DNA of 64,000 nt from CAYHVK01 sp964360255 (GTDB lineage Bacteria > Bdellovibrionota > Bdellovibrionia > Bdellovibrionales > UBA1609), in the NCBI GenBank assembly GCA_964360255.1, contig CAYHVK010000003.1:124001-188000 (forward strand). Direction: 5' to 3'. Position numbers and translations under genes: made by a program. The notes under the pieces are model-generated. The model was not told the origin of the DNA, ran no database searches, and saw only the letters and a program-made list of their open reading frames with translations. This document shows, one piece after another, positions 1 to 8,376 of this stretch (positions are counted from its first letter, which is position 1; each line of letters begins with the position of its first letter).

Positions 1-949
1 TGCCAATACACGTATCGTTTTCGAAAAATTAGATAATGTCGATAGCCTTGAAGATGGTCGTCGTCCTTATTTAGTTCGCACAGACTCTAACCTGAGTGGT
101 GCAGAGCTTGAAGATGCAGCAGTTCGCCCAGATGAATACGGTAAGCCAGAAGTGACTTTCCAGTTCTCTGTTGATGGTCGTCGTATGTTTGCCGAAATTA
201 CTGAGAAAGCCGCTGGTGGTTTCTTAGCTATCGTTCTTGATGATGTTGTTAAATCAGCGCCGAGTGTACGTGAAAAAATTGACAGCGAATCAGCACGTAT
301 TACTTTAGGTTCATCACGTGATTACAATACGACTTTAAAAGAAGCGCAGTTTATTTCGACATCACTTCGCGCGGGTTCACTCCCAGCAGGTCTCACTCAA
401 CTTGAAGAGCGTACAGTTGGTCCTTCAATGGGTGCGGATGCAGTGGCTAAAGCCGGTCGTGCAGCGGCTGTTGGTACACTAGTGGTTCTCTTATTCTTTA
501 TCGCCTACTATCGTGCTGCAGGTCTCGTAGCAGATGTGGCGTTAATGCTGAACTTCTTCTTAACCTTCGCTATATTAAGCTCTCTCGGAGCTACTCTGAC
601 TTTGCCGGGTATTGCAGGTCTTGCATTAACAGTCGGTATGTCGGTCGATGCGAACATCGTTATTTTCGAACGTATTCGTGATCAGCTAAAACTAGGATCT
701 TCGCAAGCAGCCGCACTAAAAGACGGGTTTGCAAACTCATACTCGGCGGTTCTCGATTCGAACATTACAGCGATCTTAACTTGTATCGTTCTTGCTTATT
801 ACGGTACGGGTCCGATTCGTGGTTTCGCGATCACACTTATGACGGGTGTTATCTGCTCAATGTTCACAGCGGTTTTCGTATCGCGAACTATTCTCGATAC
901 ATTAGTAGTACGTCTCAAACTTAATATTCTTTCAGTGAAGAAGGCTTAA
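1..949 (+). CDS. secD: Protein translocase subunit SecD, C-terminal part (5' end outside window)
   Basis: SecD works with SecF in the inner membrane to drive late steps of Sec export with the proton gradient. The frame is open from base 2, so the start lies upstream; about 315 residues are present. They cover the end of the periplasmic domain and the C-terminal membrane bundle. The RND-like motif GMSVDANIVIFERIRDQL is visible at the fourth membrane segment, as in SecD proteins. It ends 3 bases before secF, so the two are co-transcribed and probably translationally coupled. The identity is firm from this motif plus the secF neighbour. Confidence 0.96.
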   Translation, partial: ANTRIVFEKLDNVDSLEDGRRPYLVRTDSNLSGAELEDAAVRPDEYGKPEVTFQFSVDGRRMFAEITEKAAGGFLAIVLDDVVKSAPSVREKIDSESARITLGSSRDYNTTLKEAQFISTSLRAGSLPAGLTQLEERTVGPSMGADAVAKAGRAAAVGTLVVLLFFIAYYRAAGLVADVALMLNFFLTFAILSSLGATLTLPGIAGLALTVGMSVDANIVIFERIRDQLKLGSSQAAALKDGFANSYSAVLDSNITAILTCIVLAYYGTGPIRGFAITLMTGVICSMFTAVFVSRTILDTLVVRLKLNILSVKKA

Positions 950-952
950 TTT

Positions 953-1963
953 ATGGCGAATAAATTTGATTCTGGAAAATATGATTTCATCGGCAAGGGT
1001 AAATACATCCTGCCTATCTGGTTGATTTTAATGGTTATCGGTATGGGCGTTATCGCTGTTAAAGGCTTTAACTACGGCGTTGATTTTGCCGGCGGTACTG
1101 AAGTTCAAGTTCTTTTCAAAAGCGAAGCTGACGTAGCAAAAGTTCGTGAAGCCTTAGGTAAGGCGGGATTTGAAAAAGCATCAGTTCAAACCTTCGGTGG
1201 TTCGAGTGAATTCTTAATTCGTATCGATAACGAAGAGGCGGCGGCTGTTCAGGCGAAGCAAACTCCTGCACCAACAACAACTATTGTTGATGGCAAAGAA
1301 GTGAAAGTGGCGGCTGCACCAGTGCAAATTGGTACAAGCATCACAAATATCATCAATGAAGAGTTCAAAGATAATCCACATGAAATCCGCCGTGTTGATA
1401 CGGTTGGTCCGCAAGTGGGTGAAGAGTTAAAGCAGAACTCAATCTTAGCTGCACTCTACAGCTTGATGATTATTTTGATCTACGTAGGTCTTCGCTTCGA
1501 TTATAAATATGCTCCAGGCGCTGTATTCTGTCTCTTGCACGATGCGATTTTTATGATCGCCATCTACTCAGTTTTCGGCCAAGAAGTGAATGTACAGACA
1601 TTAGCGGCGATCTTGACGTTAATGGGTGTCGCTCTTAACGCTACGATTATTCTTTACGATCGTATTCGTGAGAATGAAGCGGAGCATCCGGGTGAACCAT
1701 TCGATTTAGTTGTGAACAAATCTCACAATGACATTCTCTCTCGTACTATTATCACAACAGTAACTATTGAGCTTTCAGTTATCGCTCTTTACTTCTTGTC
1801 TGATGGTGTGGTTCAGCAGATCGCTTACACATTGATGATCGGTGTTCTCTTGGGTGCCTTCTCATCAACTTACGTTGCCGGAACAATTGTTATTGAGCTC
1901 GATCGTTGGCAGAAGAGCCGCGAAGCCGTTCGTTTAAAAAGAAGAACTTCAGTTAAAGCTTAG
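953..1963 (+). CDS. secF: Protein translocase subunit SecF
   Basis: SecF partners SecD in the Sec translocon accessory complex. The protein has 336 residues, near the usual length. A first membrane helix lies around residues 18-38, followed by the family motif VDFAGGTEVQV, a periplasmic domain of about 110 residues and five more helices. The motif ALNATIILYDRIRENE near residues 228-243 matches the SecD/SecF membrane signature. The periplasmic domain carries an insertion rich in Ala, Pro, Thr and Val (about residues 100-125) that looks species-specific. The ATG follows the secD stop closely. Confidence 0.97.
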   Translation: MANKFDSGKYDFIGKGKYILPIWLILMVIGMGVIAVKGFNYGVDFAGGTEVQVLFKSEADVAKVREALGKAGFEKASVQTFGGSSEFLIRIDNEEAAAVQAKQTPAPTTTIVDGKEVKVAAAPVQIGTSITNIINEEFKDNPHEIRRVDTVGPQVGEELKQNSILAALYSLMIILIYVGLRFDYKYAPGAVFCLLHDAIFMIAIYSVFGQEVNVQTLAAILTLMGVALNATIILYDRIRENEAEHPGEPFDLVVNKSHNDILSRTIITTVTIELSVIALYFLSDGVVQQIAYTLMIGVLLGAFSSTYVAGTIVIELDRWQKSREAVRLKRRTSVKA

Positions 1964-1977
1964 GCTTAGGGGTCTCA

Positions 1978-3687
1978 TTGGAGTGGAAGTCGCGAAATGA
2001 GGGCGAACTACCGGCATCACCGGTCGCTCTTCCTCAGTCCATCTGGCAGATTTTGTACACTCGTGGCATCCGCACGACTGAAGACATCGAAAATCATCTC
2101 AATCCAAAATTAAAAAATTTGAGCCATCCATTCTCAATGGATGGAATGAAGGACGCTGTTGATCGTTTGGTCGCAGCCTTTATTGCCAATGAAACTGTCG
2201 CTATTTACGGTGATTATGATCTCGATGGCACACCAGGCGTTTCGCTTCTCAAAAGTGGGTTAGAGTCTCTTGGTTATCAAAATGTGCTGACTGATCAGCC
2301 GCTCCGCCTAAAAGATGGTTATGGCCTACACAATCACAAGATTCATACGCTTAAAGAGAAGGGCACGACTCTTATCGTAACCGTTGATGTGGGTATTACT
2401 GACGTTGAACCTATTGCTTACGCTAAGACTCTTGGTTTAGATGTGATCATTACAGATCACCATTTGCCGAAAGACGAATTGCCGCAAGCTTTCGCTATTG
2501 TGAACCCAAATAAGAAAGAGTGTGGGTCGGGGCTGCAGTTTTTATGTGGTACGGGCGTCGCATTTTATTTAATTCTCGCTCTTAAAATGGAAATGAAGGC
2601 CAAGAATCTTCTAACTTTAGATTTTAATCCGAAAGAGCTTCTCGATCTTTTTGCTATTGCCACTGTTACCGATATGGTTCCGCTGATTAAAGAGAATCGT
2701 ATTTTAGTGAAGCATGGCCTTAAAGAACTCCAGATGACAAAGCGCCCAGGCATTCGCGCGCTCATGCAGAACCTGAAGATGTATGGCCGTAGTCTTGATG
2801 CTTACGATATTAGTTTTAAGCTCGCGCCAAAATTAAATGCTCTCAGTCGTCTTGAAGAAGGCTTGCGCCCTCTTGATGTCTTCTTGGCTGATGAAGAAAA
2901 AGCCTTCGCCATCACAGATGAAATTTTAGCGGTGAATGATCGTCGTCGTCAGTATCAGAAGACAGCTGAGTCTGAAGCTGAAGAGATGATGAACGCTTCA
3001 CCTGAAAAAGATTTTATTTGGGTTTTCTCTGAGAACTTCCATCCCGGCGTTGTGAGCCTTGTGGCCAATGGTTTGATGAATAAATACGGCAAGCCCGCTT
3101 TTGTCGGAGCCATCCGCGACGGCGGAAAAATTATCGGCAGTGCGAGATCTCCTGATGCGAAGATTAATTTGCAGAATGTCTTCGGCGGAGTCAGCGGTTC
3201 GCTACATAAATTCGGCGGCCATGCTATGGCGGCAGGTTTTGAAACCCATTTAGAGAAAGCTAAAATCCTCGGTGCTGATTTAAAGAATTATTTCATCGAT
3301 AATATTCACTCTGAAGGCATTATGCAGCTCGATCCGGATGCAGCAGAAGAGTTGCTTTACGATGCTGAAATGAACATTAACGACTTCACTCCGCAGTTTA
3401 TGAATTGGTATGATGCTTTAGGTCCGTTCGGAATGGGGTTTAAACAGCCTTTGTTTTTAATGAAAGACCTAAAAGTGAAGCGACTTCAGGTTATGAAGCG
3501 TAAGAAATTGAAATATTTCTTAACAAGTTCGCAGAGCTACTCCACCATTGAAGCCCCTTGGTTTCAGAAACCTGTAGAAATTCCTGAGGGATCTCAGGTA
3601 GATATCTTGTTCGAGCCGCAATGGAATGAATACATGGGTCGCCGTTCACTTCAGGCCCTAATCAAAGATATGCGGGTTAGAAGTTAA
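1978..3687 (+). CDS. recJ: Single-stranded-DNA-specific 5'-3' exonuclease RecJ
   Basis: RecJ degrades single-stranded DNA 5' to 3' in recombination and mismatch repair. The 569-residue protein shows the DHH-family motifs in order: GDYDLDGTPG (about 78-87), VDVGITD (about 125-131), the DHH signature ITDHHLP (about 160-166) and the DHHA1 motif KFGGHAMAAGFE near residue 415. The start is TTG, preceded by AGGGG five bases upstream; no better ATG lies near the N-terminus. It begins 14 bases after secF, so it may share that transcript. The motif DYDLDG replaces the more usual DYDADG, a conservative change. Confidence 0.94.
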   Translation: MEWKSRNEGELPASPVALPQSIWQILYTRGIRTTEDIENHLNPKLKNLSHPFSMDGMKDAVDRLVAAFIANETVAIYGDYDLDGTPGVSLLKSGLESLGYQNVLTDQPLRLKDGYGLHNHKIHTLKEKGTTLIVTVDVGITDVEPIAYAKTLGLDVIITDHHLPKDELPQAFAIVNPNKKECGSGLQFLCGTGVAFYLILALKMEMKAKNLLTLDFNPKELLDLFAIATVTDMVPLIKENRILVKHGLKELQMTKRPGIRALMQNLKMYGRSLDAYDISFKLAPKLNALSRLEEGLRPLDVFLADEEKAFAITDEILAVNDRRRQYQKTAESEAEEMMNASPEKDFIWVFSENFHPGVVSLVANGLMNKYGKPAFVGAIRDGGKIIGSARSPDAKINLQNVFGGVSGSLHKFGGHAMAAGFETHLEKAKILGADLKNYFIDNIHSEGIMQLDPDAAEELLYDAEMNINDFTPQFMNWYDALGPFGMGFKQPLFLMKDLKVKRLQVMKRKKLKYFLTSSQSYSTIEAPWFQKPVEIPEGSQVDILFEPQWNEYMGRRSLQALIKDMRVRS

Positions 3688-3724
3688 TGAGTGGGCCTAA
3701 TGGCTTTACTCGCAGGGTTTGCCT

Positions 3725-4039
3725 ATGGTACACCGCACCCATATGAAAAAGTCAAAAGCCGTAAAAGCAAAAAAGACAGTAACGAAAAAAGCTAAAAAGA
3801 TCACAAAAAAAGTGATGAACAAAAAATCGACTCTAGTCGACCAAGCTAAAAAAGTGGTGGCTAACCGTGTTGCAGATAACCGCCTTCTTGAAGCGGCATC
3901 ATTGCAATACACTCGACTTTTAAAAGAGCTCGCTCGCCGCAAAAAGCAATTGAGCCAAGATAAACAAGTGGCTATCGAAATCGGCGAAAGAATTCTCGCG
4001 AAAGCGAAAGAAGTCGGTTCTACTTTAGTTCGTAAGTAG
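3725..4039 (+). CDS. Small lysine-rich basic protein, unknown function
   Basis: I do not recognise the family. The protein has about 104 residues. Its first 40 are dominated by Lys, with short KKAKK-type runs like histone H1 tails, and the second half looks helical (LLKELARRKKQLSQDKQV). No signal peptide or membrane segment is visible. The ATG at 3725 has AGGG seven bases upstream; ATG 3743 is the alternative. It lies between recJ and queC and ends one base before queC begins, so it is probably in the same transcription unit. Nucleic-acid binding is possible from composition alone. Confidence 0.7.
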   Translation: MVHRTHMKKSKAVKAKKTVTKKAKKITKKVMNKKSTLVDQAKKVVANRVADNRLLEAASLQYTRLLKELARRKKQLSQDKQVAIEIGERILAKAKEVGSTLVRK

Positions 4040-4040
4040 T

Positions 4041-4727
4041 ATGCAGTCTTCGGTCGTACTCCTGTCATCAGGATTAGATTCTACGGTGAATCTTTACGCG
4101 GCTTTACGCGAAAGTAAAGTCGTCTTGGTACTGACCTTCAATTACGGCCAGCGCGCCGCTAGCAAAGAAATTGAATCCGCTCGCAAAATCGTAAGCAAGA
4201 TCAACGCCTCAAATAAATTAGATTATCAGCTCGAACATAAAATTGTAGAGCTTCCGTTTTTCAAAGACTTCACCAATACCTCTCTGATCAATCGCGCCGC
4301 AGATGTGCCAGTGGCCAATGAAGTTTCAATTCATGATTTAAATATTTCGAACCAGACAGCTGAGCGTGTTTGGGTTCCGAATCGTAATGGTGTTTTCTTA
4401 AATATTGCAGCGGCATTTGCCGAAGGCTTAGGGGCTACATCAATCGTGCCTGGCTTTAATATTGAAGAAGCCGCAACTTTTCCAGACAATTCGCTCGCAT
4501 ATCTTAAAACTGTGGATGAGACTTTTAAATTCTCAACGGCGAATCAACTTAAGGTTCGTTGTTACACGATTAATATGAATAAGACTGAAATTATGAAGTT
4601 AGGCCAAGAGCTTGGCGTCGATTTTAATTTAGTATGGCCTTGTTATTTTGCCGGACCAACTATTTGTGGTGAGTGCGAATCTTGTTTGCGCTTCGCGAAT
4701 GCAAAATCAGCCGCAGGCGTGGATTAA
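4041..4727 (+). CDS. queC: 7-cyano-7-deazaguanine synthase QueC
   Basis: QueC converts 7-carboxy-7-deazaguanine to preQ0 with ATP and ammonia in queuosine biosynthesis. The 228-residue protein has the N-terminal PP-loop SSGLDSTVN (residues 9-17), the substrate-site region VPNRNGVFLN, and the C-terminal zinc motif with CYFAGPT followed by CGECESC. The P-loop has Ser where most family members have a second Gly (SGGLDS), a mild oddity. The gene is tightly packed after the Lys-rich gene and 11 bases before the DUF366 gene. Confidence 0.93.
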   Translation: MQSSVVLLSSGLDSTVNLYAALRESKVVLVLTFNYGQRAASKEIESARKIVSKINASNKLDYQLEHKIVELPFFKDFTNTSLINRAADVPVANEVSIHDLNISNQTAERVWVPNRNGVFLNIAAAFAEGLGATSIVPGFNIEEAATFPDNSLAYLKTVDETFKFSTANQLKVRCYTINMNKTEIMKLGQELGVDFNLVWPCYFAGPTICGECESCLRFANAKSAAGVD

Positions 4728-4738
4728 GGAATTTGTAA

Positions 4739-5338
4739 ATGAAGCAGAAGTGGATTGAAAAAGAATTTAAATATGACGGCACTCAGCTGGCGAGCCTTTT
4801 CAATTACTTGAACTACGGCATCGTGGGCGACTCGATCGTAAGCTGGATAGGCCCGTGCGATATCTCTTTCGCCAATATGGCTGATGGCGAAGATGTTTTA
4901 GCGCAAGCTGAAATTCGCGGCGGCAAAATGCTCCACTTCATCATCGAAAAATTCGATGTGAGCCTTTACGCAGCGGTGGCTTTGCAGCGCTTAGTGGCAA
5001 GCTTAGCTTTTGAAATCCTTTTGAAAAATGCTGCTGGTAATGCCATCGCCGCTCGCGATTTTGCCAATATTATTAGACGTGACGGCGATGATATTTTTAT
5101 CGGGGGCAAGAAGCTTTCAATCAGCGTGGCCGCTCCATCTTATCGCTCTTGTTTGGTGCATTTTGCCGTGAATATCACAAATGAAAATACGCCAGTGCCG
5201 ACAGTGGCGCTACAAGATCTCGGCATCGACCCAATTCAATTTGCAAAAGAATTGATGGAGCATGTGGTGAGCGAAGACCAATCTATCATCTTCGCTACGC
5301 AAAAAGTCCACGGTGTAAGCGATTTTAAATCGAAATAA
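4739..5338 (+). CDS. DUF366 family protein
   Basis: The 199-residue protein matches my memory of the uncharacterised DUF366 (COG2029) family: an N-terminal WIEKEFKYDGTQL-type opening, then GIVGDSIVSWIGPCD near residues 27-41, and a soluble alpha/beta pattern throughout. No signal peptide or membrane segment is seen. It follows queC by 11 bases, so the two are likely co-expressed. This suggests, but does not show, a role in deazaguanine or pterin-related metabolism. Its 3' end overlaps the convergent Fe-S scaffold gene by 14 bases. Confidence 0.75.
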   Translation: MKQKWIEKEFKYDGTQLASLFNYLNYGIVGDSIVSWIGPCDISFANMADGEDVLAQAEIRGGKMLHFIIEKFDVSLYAAVALQRLVASLAFEILLKNAAGNAIAARDFANIIRRDGDDIFIGGKKLSISVAAPSYRSCLVHFAVNITNENTPVPTVALQDLGIDPIQFAKELMEHVVSEDQSIIFATQKVHGVSDFKSK

Positions 5339-5894
5339 CTTCTTTAATTTCAGGTAGGGCTTCGCGCATGCGAGTTTCAATGCCTTGCTTAAGAGTCATT
5401 GTCGAGCTCGGGCAGCCTGAGCAGGCACCTTTCATATGAATCGAAAGAACACCGTCAGCGTAGTTAGCAAATTCAATATCGCCACCATCCATTGCTACGG
5501 CTGGGCGAATTTCTGTATTCAAAATGCGCTTAATTTCTTTAACAATCAGAGAATCATCGCTGAGGATTCCACGATTCGCTTGATCTTCAGGAACATCAGA
5601 TGCGTTGAGTAAAACGCCTTCATTGCGATCAATGTGTTCAGCGATCAAAGAAGAAAGAGGATCTGCAAGAATTTGCCACTCCACCCAGTCTTGTTTTGTC
5701 ACAGTTACAAAGTTTGGGCCGACCATAATAGCTGAAGCCCACGGAAAACCGAAAAGTTTAGTGGCCAAAGGTGAGCGCTGAGCCTTCTGCGGATCATCAA
5801 AGTACGCCGTCTCGTTGGCGATTTGCTCTGTAAGAACAAACTTCATCGCTTGTGGATTCGGTGTGGCTTCGTAATAAACTTCAACTTTTGACAT
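5325..5894 (-). CDS. NifU-like Fe-S cluster scaffold/carrier protein (Nfu)
   Basis: Nfu proteins carry assembled iron-sulfur clusters to target enzymes. The protein has 189 residues from the ATG at 5894, which has GGAG six bases upstream; an upstream in-frame start would add 13 residues but lacks support. An Nfu_N domain with ATPNPQAMKF is at residues 10-19. The C-terminal NifU domain carries the cluster-binding CSGCPS at residues 158-163. It is convergent with, and overlaps, the DUF366 gene. The two-domain build matches bacterial and mitochondrial Nfu1-type proteins rather than the NifU of nitrogen fixers. Confidence 0.92.
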   Translation of the reverse strand: MSKVEVYYEATPNPQAMKFVLTEQIANETAYFDDPQKAQRSPLATKLFGFPWASAIMVGPNFVTVTKQDWVEWQILADPLSSLIAEHIDRNEGVLLNASDVPEDQANRGILSDDSLIVKEIKRILNTEIRPAVAMDGGDIEFANYADGVLSIHMKGACSGCPSSTMTLKQGIETRMREALPEIKEVISI

Positions 5895-6000
5895 AAATTC
5901 TCCGTCTGCAGGTATAGCACTTGTGGCTGCCAAATTCTAGAGCAGTTGAAGTTTTGATAGGGTTTGAGGCAGTTGAGGAAAGTGGTCATTTACGAAGTTA

Positions 6001-6050
6001 AAGCACTCCGATCGAAGTCGAGGAATTCCTCGACTTCGATCGGAGTGCTT
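6001..6050. repeat. Perfect 50-bp palindrome, no spacer
   Basis: Bases 6001-6025 are the exact reverse complement of 6026-6050, with GGAATTCC at the centre. It lies in the 219-bp gap between the minus-strand MFS gene and the minus-strand Nfu gene. Neither side has a T-run, so it is not a classic intrinsic terminator, although the transcript would fold into a very stable hairpin. No second copy was seen in the window. Confidence 0.9.
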
Positions 6051-6113
6051 CGGGCTGCTGTATTTACCTGAGCACATTCAGCTCCCTTGGCTATTACTAT
6101 GGTGTTATTGCAG

Positions 6114-7370
6114 TCACTTTACGGCGTTACGTCGGTGTAAGAAGGCCAAAGCAATGCTGCCAGCGGCGAAGAGGAGCGTGAAGTGAATGATTCCGGCGTC
6201 GAAGCCGAATATGTCTGTATAGAGGCCCACCGGAAAGCTCATTAAAGGCCCAACGCTCATAAAGCCCATACCGATGAGCGAGCCTAAGCGGCCACGATAG
6301 TCATCGCCCACTTCGAGGTGAAGGCTTTGAGTAATAGAGGCAATATTCACGTAACCGAAGAATCCGCAGACAGCTAAAAGTGGCGCCGTTGTAAATGGAT
6401 CCTGCGCAAAGTGGATGAGAATTAAGCTCAATGTTAAGCCGGGGACGGCCCATTTAATATTGTCGTAGGGACGTTCTTTTTTCGCGAGGATAAAATAAAT
6501 GGTGCCCGTGACTGATCCGATAGCGGGGAAGGCAAAGAGAAAACCAAAACCACTGGCATCTAAAGCGAACTTTTGTTTCATGTAAGTTCTAAACACAACT
6601 GTCATCACAGGCATGATAAGGCCCAAGCTCAAAAATAAGTGGAGCAGTTTAAAGCGCATATCCCGGTTGTCGAAGAAGAAGCGAATGCCATCGAAAAGTT
6701 TTAAAATTTTACGGTGAGTTTTCTCAACAGATTCTTTAACTTCTAAGGTCACACTCTCTTCAACTTTTACGGCTTTCGGGCGGAGCTTTAAGTTTTTAAT
6801 AACGAAAATAACGCCTAGGTAACTAATGGCATCGAACAAGAAAACTATGCCGGGGCCCTTCCAGGCCATGAGTACGCCGGCGACGACCGGGCCTAACATT
6901 CTAGCGGTGTGAAAGTTCGAAGACTGAATGGCTAAAGCCTGCTGAAAATCACTGCGGGGGACGATGCGGGCGAACATTGTTGTGAAAGCCGGGCTGTCGT
7001 ATGAATTCACGATACCTTCTATCACCCCGAACAAAATAATCAGTGGAATCGTAATCGTATAAAATTCGGTGAGAATAAAAAGTGCGAAAGCCGACACCGC
7101 TAAAATCACTTTAGTGATGATTAAAAACTTCTTCACGTCGATGCGGTCGGCAATGACTCCGCCATGAAGAGATAAGAAGAGGCCGGGGAGGCTGGTGGCT
7201 AACAAAACTGAGCCGAGAGCAGTGGCTGAACCAGAAAGATTTAGCACTAACCATGAACGCGCAAGTTCATGGGACCACGTGCCGACGAGCGAGATATTTT
7301 GGGCAAAAAAGAAGTTCCGAAAGCCCTCATGCTTGAAGGGACTCATTCGAGATTTGAGGATTTGCCACAT
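6114..7370 (-). CDS. MFS transporter (EntS/MFS_3-like efflux permease)
   Basis: A 418-residue inner-membrane transporter with about 12 hydrophobic segments. The N-terminal FRNFFFAQNISLVGTWSHE and LPGLFLSLHGGVIADRID match the opening and the helix 2-3 loop of the MFS_3 (EntS/YfiS-like) branch. A cytoplasmic loop near residues 200-230 is charged and Glu/Lys-rich. The substrate cannot be told from sequence. The gene stands alone, with the 50-bp palindrome downstream and a divergent aldolase gene upstream. Confidence 0.88.
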   Translation of the reverse strand: MWQILKSRMSPFKHEGFRNFFFAQNISLVGTWSHELARSWLVLNLSGSATALGSVLLATSLPGLFLSLHGGVIADRIDVKKFLIITKVILAVSAFALFILTEFYTITIPLIILFGVIEGIVNSYDSPAFTTMFARIVPRSDFQQALAIQSSNFHTARMLGPVVAGVLMAWKGPGIVFLFDAISYLGVIFVIKNLKLRPKAVKVEESVTLEVKESVEKTHRKILKLFDGIRFFFDNRDMRFKLLHLFLSLGLIMPVMTVVFRTYMKQKFALDASGFGFLFAFPAIGSVTGTIYFILAKKERPYDNIKWAVPGLTLSLILIHFAQDPFTTAPLLAVCGFFGYVNIASITQSLHLEVGDDYRGRLGSLIGMGFMSVGPLMSFPVGLYTDIFGFDAGIIHFTLLFAAGSIALAFLHRRNAVK

Positions 7371-7446
7371 TGCTGTTCCAATTGCTTGATTTAGAGCTGT
7401 GAAGTGACTAGTTTAGTCCCTCGAAAGCTTACATAGAGGATACCAC

Positions 7447-8370
7447 ATGACACCACGAGTTAGAGAAATACTCAGTTGGTACGGAGCCGATAATCCAGGG
7501 ACTCTGACCAGCATTGCTAGAATGTTAAACCACGGCCGTATTGGCGGCTCAGGCAAGTTAGTTATTTTGCCGGTCGACCAAGGTTTTGAACACGGTGCTG
7601 CTCGCAGTTTTGCGAAAAATCCAGATGGATATGATCCAGCTTTCCACTTCAATTTGGCTATTGAATCAGGTTGCAACGCTTATGCGGCTCCGCTCGGCAT
7701 GCTTGAAGCTTGCGCTCGTGAATATGCAGGTGAGATTCCGCTTATTTTAAAAATTAATAACTCAGACAGCTTGGTGAACCAAAAAGACAATCCAATCTCT
7801 GCACTCACGTCATCTGTTGAAGATGCTCTTCGCCTAGGTTGTGTCGGAATTGGTTTTACAATTTATCCGGGCTCGACTGAACGTAAACAAATGTACGAAG
7901 AGATTGCTGAAGCTACACGTGAAGCTAAAAAAGCGGGTCTTGCTGTGATCATCTGGTCTTACCCTCGTGGTAAAGATATTTCTAAAGATGGCGAAACAGC
8001 TATCGACGTAGTTGCTTATGCAGCTCAGATCGCCTGCCAACTCGGCGCTCACATTGTAAAAGTAAAACCGACAACATCACACATCGAACAGGCTGAAGCG
8101 AAAAAAGTTTTTGAAGCTCACGGCATTCGTGTGGATTCAATGGTCGCTCGCACTCGTCACCTTGTTGACAGCTGCTTTGCTGGTAAACGCATTGTGATCT
8201 GCTCGGGTGGAGCAACAAAAACCACACCAGAAGTTCTCGAAGAGTGTCGCGGTATTGCCGAAGGTGGAGCTTTCGGAATGATCATGGGTCGTAATGCCTT
8301 TCAGCGTCCGAAAAAAGAAGCCATTCAGTTGATTCACGATATCCAAGATATTTTCACAGGAAAGAAGTAG
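7447..8370 (+). CDS. fbaB: Class I fructose-bisphosphate aldolase (DhnA type)
   Basis: Cleaves fructose 1,6-bisphosphate to triose phosphates in glycolysis and gluconeogenesis, using a Schiff-base lysine. The 307-residue protein carries the DhnA/FbaB signatures VILPVDQGFEHG near residue 38, IGFTIYPGS near residue 138, and AHIVKVKPT near residue 200, which contains the candidate Schiff-base Lys. The late phosphate-binding region reads SGGATKTT followed by GGAFGMIMGRN. It has AGAGG seven bases before the ATG and sits 6 bases before lysS, so the two are probably co-transcribed. Confidence 0.95.
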   Translation: MTPRVREILSWYGADNPGTLTSIARMLNHGRIGGSGKLVILPVDQGFEHGAARSFAKNPDGYDPAFHFNLAIESGCNAYAAPLGMLEACAREYAGEIPLILKINNSDSLVNQKDNPISALTSSVEDALRLGCVGIGFTIYPGSTERKQMYEEIAEATREAKKAGLAVIIWSYPRGKDISKDGETAIDVVAYAAQIACQLGAHIVKVKPTTSHIEQAEAKKVFEAHGIRVDSMVARTRHLVDSCFAGKRIVICSGGATKTTPEVLEECRGIAEGGAFGMIMGRNAFQRPKKEAIQLIHDIQDIFTGKK

Positions 8371-8376
8371 TTTAAA

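Noticed and set aside
3706..4068. 120-codon minus-strand open frame over the Lys-rich gene
   Set aside because: It mirrors the Lys codons as Phe/Leu runs. The plus-strand gene has a better start and fits the neighbouring strand.
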